A stretch of 8,709 nt of DNA from Planctomycetaceae bacterium. Its GTDB lineage: Bacteria; Planctomycetota; Planctomycetia; Pirellulales; Thermoguttaceae. Each line of letters opens with the position of its first letter. The first letter of the stretch is position 1. The notes under the pieces were generated by a model, which was not told the origin of the DNA, did not search any database, and saw nothing but the letters and a program-made list of their open reading frames with translations. Made by a program: the position numbers and the translations under genes. The DNA lies in the NCBI GenBank assembly GCA_009776995.1, contig WRMR01000189.1:1-8709 (forward strand), written 5' to 3'. Of this stretch, positions 7,209-8,709 are shown piece after piece.

Positions 7209-7237
7209 ATTATACTATCAACCAACCTGATTTTCAA
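7209..7237 (-). promoter_or_regulatory. Strong sigma-70-type promoter of the Rpn gene (leaderless start)
   Basis: On the minus strand TTGAAA (7237-7232) and a perfect TATAAT (7214-7209) are separated by exactly 17 bases. The predicted transcription start, seven positions after the -10 box, is base 7202, which is the A of the Rpn ATG. This implies a leaderless message and explains why that start lacks a Shine-Dalgarno. Confidence 0.7.
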
Positions 7238-7450
7238 GGGCGAAAACTGGCCACTTTTTCCGGCGAATTACGCCGTACTCGAAAAACATTCTCATCAAAA
7301 ATATATCATTCAACCGTTCCATGAAATCATTGGACTTAGGTGTGGTTTTTACCGGCAAAATTTCGTTGTAACTTACAATGTTATAACAACTTAAAATCAA
7401 AACAATCAAAATTTGCGCCGCGCGCAAGAAAGTGTGTCTCACCCCGCGTC

Positions 7451-7495
7451 TAGTGCCTTGTCCAGGCTAAAACTGTAAGTTGACTAAAAATATAA
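7451..7495. mobile_element. Putative terminal end of an IS630-family element
   Basis: The 45 bases just beyond the stop of the IS630 transposase remnant begin with TAGTGCCTTGTCC at 7451, consistent with an IS end next to the TA dinucleotide that IS630 elements target. The partner end was not found further right in the window, so the element is truncated. The boundary is inferred only from its place next to the transposase remnant. Confidence 0.35.
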
Positions 7496-7656
7496 TCATT
7501 CGTTGTCGAAGTGGAATTTCGGGTACACGGAGTCCAATTTGATTCGTGCGTCGTCGGTGGTGAATTGCCAGTGGACGCCTTTGGCATGATCGTTTCGCCA
7601 GGCCGTCCAAGCGGCGGCTTGCTTGCGAACTTCATCCATCCGCACCTTTCCAAAAC
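7496..7656 (-). pseudogene. IS630-family transposase remnant (C-terminus only)
   Basis: The last ~50 codons of an IS630-type DDE transposase remain. The hallmark is VHWQFTTDDARIKL followed by a YP pair (residues 57-75 of the open frame), which matches the conserved C-terminal end of these transposases. It is preceded by MDEVRKQAAAWTAWRNDH, the usual charged helix. The natural stop is at 7496-7498. Upstream of about 7656 similarity stops and the frame runs into the winged-helix gene's terminator, so the DDE catalytic core (normally about 300 residues) is lost. It is a dead fragment marking a past insertion and deletion. Confidence 0.72.
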
Positions 7657-7660
7657 AAAT

Positions 7661-7699
7661 AAAAAACTTGTTCCCGGAACAGATACGCCGGGAACAAGT
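7661..7699 (-). terminator. Strong intrinsic terminator of the HTH / winged-helix module
   Basis: A perfect 12-bp stem, ACTTGTTCCCGG (7666-7677) with CCGGGAACAAGT (7688-7699), and a 10-nt loop are followed on the minus strand by a run of T (7665-7661). It lies about 60 nt after the winged-helix gene's stop and shields downstream DNA from read-through. Confidence 0.85.
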
Positions 7700-7759
7700 A
7701 AAAATTAACATTCGCAAAACAACGCTGCAAATAAAAAAGGTCAAAAAAATCCTAAGATT

Positions 7760-8215
7760 TCAAAGATTTTTATCCGCAAGAAACACTGTTCCCAACCGGC
7801 AATGAATAAACTTGGGAATACCATGTTTTTCAAAAAACTTGTTAAACTGATAAATCGTGAATTGAACCACATCAGGATCCGTCGGTCTGCCCCACCCCGC
7901 TCTTGCGATTTCAGGATAAGGAACAGGTCCGCCGGACAAAAGCAAACACTTCAAAATTCCAATACGTGTCTTGGATATCCGCACGCGTTTCCCGCGATAC
8001 TCCACAATCCGCGACCTGGAATCATCCGGCAATTTCCATTCCGGGGCATCGCATACATCTTGCCTGCCGCGTAACAACAGATCAAAAAGATCATGATGCC
8101 GTTCCGCAAATGATCTCTCCAACTCAGAACTGGGTTGAAACACAACCACAAAAAACTCCGCAATTTCAACAATCGTCGGTTTTGTGGAACATAACGCAAA
8201 CTCGTAAGTCATCAT
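7760..8215 (-). CDS. Winged-helix DNA-binding protein (OmpR/PhoB-type C-terminal fold)
   Basis: A 151-residue cytoplasmic protein. Residues about 70-149 read like a Trans_reg_C winged helix. A short strand, YRGKRVRISKTRIGILKCLL (73-92), leads into the first helix. Next come a loop at SGGPVPYPEIARAGWG (94-109) and a probable recognition helix around 112-131. The last part, KFIHCRLGTVFLAD (135-148), corresponds to the wing. The ~65-residue N-terminal part is not a response-regulator receiver domain and I do not recognise it, so this is an atypical free-standing winged-helix protein. AGGAGGT (8226-8232), an ideal Shine-Dalgarno, is 10 nt before the ATG at 8215. A second ATG follows directly, and an in-frame TGA lies two codons upstream of the first. 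It is the last gene before a strong terminator and lies 35 nt after the small Cys-rich ORF. A regulatory role is likely; targets are unknown. Confidence 0.78.
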   Translation of the reverse strand: MMTYEFALCSTKPTIVEIAEFFVVVFQPSSELERSFAERHHDLFDLLLRGRQDVCDAPEWKLPDDSRSRIVEYRGKRVRISKTRIGILKCLLLSGGPVPYPEIARAGWGRPTDPDVVQFTIYQFNKFFEKHGIPKFIHCRLGTVFLADKNL

Positions 8216-8247
8216 CGGTCACAATACCTCCTGCAATGTCTATCATG

Positions 8248-8270
8248 GTCCTAAAAATTTTTAACAGGAC
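8248..8270. promoter_or_regulatory. Inverted repeat / palindrome upstream of the winged-helix gene
   Basis: GTCCT (8248-8252) and AGGAC (8266-8270) flank a perfect 12-bp palindrome TAAAAATTTTTA (8252-8263). It lies about 16 nt upstream of the winged-helix gene's Shine-Dalgarno and overlaps the end of the small Cys-rich ORF. It could be an operator for one of the two DNA-binding proteins here, or a short RNA hairpin between genes. Confidence 0.3.
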
Positions 8271-8430
8271 ATCCCGGTATATCAATCGCAATACGGTGAC
8301 AATTCCTTAAAAGTAATTTGCGTAAACAAGCCAAATATTTACGGCCAACGATTTCGTCGCAGTACCATTCGGAACATACAAATTTCATCCCAGTTTTAAA
8401 ACAAATATCCTGAGTCGGTCGCAGTTCCAT
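8251..8430 (-). CDS. Small cysteine-rich ORF, 59 residues, unknown function
   Basis: An open frame between the two HTH genes, starting MELRPTQDICFK and ending CPVKNF. It has six cysteines (10, 19, 24, 35, 44, 54) and a basic middle part, YLACLRKLLLRN (32-43). I recognise no domain. The ATG lies three bases after the TGA of the HTH gene and in the same frame, so it is also the sequence that read-through of that TGA would add. No strong Shine-Dalgarno is visible (only GAGA about 10 nt before), so translational coupling would be needed. An open run of 60 codons in this AT-rich DNA is suggestive but not proof. It could instead be the decayed tail of the HTH gene. Confidence 0.38.
   Translation of the reverse strand: MELRPTQDICFKTGMKFVCSEWYCDEIVGRKYLACLRKLLLRNCHRIAIDIPGCPVKNF
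8356..8430 (-). repeat. Two near-identical 13-bp direct repeats
   Basis: GTCGCAGTACCAT (8356-8368) and GTCGCAGTTCCAT (8418-8430) differ at one base and are 62 bp apart in the same orientation. The second contains the ATG of the small Cys-rich ORF. They could be paired protein-binding sites or chance. Confidence 0.5.
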
Positions 8431-8433
8431 CTT

Positions 8434-8682
8434 TCATGTCTCGGCTGCGGCATGTTGAAACCCCTTCCATCGCTCCACACTTTCACCATTGGAAAAGGCA
8501 CGAAGCATCTCGACCGAATACAGATGCTTCTTGCGCAGAACAACGCTATGAATCGCTCCTTTTTTTCTTAGGTCATACAATGTCCGTACCGTGACATTGA
8601 GTGCCTTGGCCGCCTGCTCGGAAGTCAGAAGCAACGGCTGGATTTTTTCTGTTTTTTCGTTAGACTCTTTCTTAATCTGCAC
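8434..8682 (-). CDS. Excisionase/MerR-type helix-turn-helix protein (HTH_17 family)
   Basis: An 82-residue DNA-binding protein. LLLTSEQAAKALNVTVRTLY (17-36) and the following DLRKKGAIHSVVLRKKHLY (37-55) form the typical small winged HTH of excisionases and similar regulators: helix, turn, recognition helix around TVRTLYDLRKKG, then a beta pair with basic residues. I chose a GTG start at 8682 because GGAGG (8690-8694) lies 7 nt upstream; the same frame stays open to the window edge through an earlier TTG. Without flanking phage or integrase genes visible, excisionase versus transcription factor cannot be decided. It is followed after 3 nt by the small Cys-rich ORF, then the winged-helix gene, on the same strand, so the three are probably co-transcribed. 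Confidence 0.82.
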   Translation of the reverse strand: MQIKKESNEKTEKIQPLLLTSEQAAKALNVTVRTLYDLRKKGAIHSVVLRKKHLYSVEMLRAFSNGESVERWKGFQHAAAET

Positions 8683-8709
8683 TGTCAATCCTCCATAATC
8701 TGTTATCAA

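Larger units (their letters stand above)
7203..7495. other. Intergenic region: Rpn promoter and IS630 terminal sequence
   Basis: This stretch holds the Rpn promoter, then AT-rich sequence with a 13-bp palindrome TTGTAACTTACAA (7366-7378). A GC-rich inverted repeat, TTGCGC-CGC-GCGCAA, lies at 7413-7427. On the minus strand that hairpin is followed by an interrupted T-rich run, so it may be a weak terminator for transcription arriving from the IS remnant. A 74-codon GTG-initiated minus frame (7442-7218) contains a hydrophobic stretch but overlaps the promoter and has no ribosome binding site, so I do not call it. Confidence 0.5.

Noticed and set aside
7218..7442. 74-codon GTG-initiated minus-strand frame with a hydrophobic segment
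   Set aside because: It overlaps the strong Rpn promoter, has no Shine-Dalgarno, and begins next to the IS end. A chance frame is more likely.
7903..8310. Plus-strand frame of 135 residues opposite the winged-helix gene
   Set aside because: The minus-strand frame has an ideal Shine-Dalgarno, a recognisable fold and a terminator; the plus frame has none of these.
1..8709. CRISPR array, tRNA or rRNA genes
   Set aside because: No regularly spaced repeats, no cloverleaf with a TTC-type T arm and no rRNA-like sequence were found on reading through. The only tandem repeats are inside coding sequences.

Overview
The window looks like a chromosomal segment from a Gram-negative-type bacterium, most likely a member of the Planctomycetota. 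Two things point there. The DNA polymerase III alpha subunit carries a 'DAYSCIKAISKK' variant of the usual 'ADxLRRAMGKK' motif, and its downstream core and 'GQKSLF' region match what I recall of planctomycete DnaE. A convergent gene encodes an autotransporter-type outer-membrane barrel with a C-terminal aromatic residue, so the cell has an outer membrane. The phylum call is inference from memory, not from a search.

Layout. Positions 1-424 are AT-rich and non-coding apart from a short GC-richer patch that may be a gene scrap; the first ~107 bases may be the end of a transposable element. dnaE (425-4027, +) is complete and ends in a GC-rich hairpin. It converges on an outer-membrane barrel gene (4265-5467, -) with its own strong terminator. 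Positions 5468-6164 hold that gene's upstream region and a stretch of broken reading frames. A complete Rpn-family PD-(D/E)XK nuclease gene lies at 6165-7202 (-). Positions 7443-7656 hold the terminal part of a decayed IS630-family insertion sequence. From 8682 down to 7660 (-) lies a compact module: an excisionase/MerR-type HTH protein, a 59-residue cysteine-rich ORF, a winged-helix protein, and a very strong terminator.

How it fits together. dnaE is core replication. The rest of the window is accessory: a surface protein, a mobile or defence-type nuclease, IS debris and a small DNA-binding module.

The most interesting locus is the Rpn gene. Its full-length start has no Shine-Dalgarno and sits exactly where transcription from a near-consensus promoter should begin, so the mRNA should be leaderless. 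An internal ATG (codon 263) has a good AGGAG nine bases upstream. It would make an 83-residue C-terminal protein, the arrangement known for intragenic Rpn antitoxins. The second candidate is the HTH / Cys-rich ORF / winged-helix module, whose function I do not recognise.
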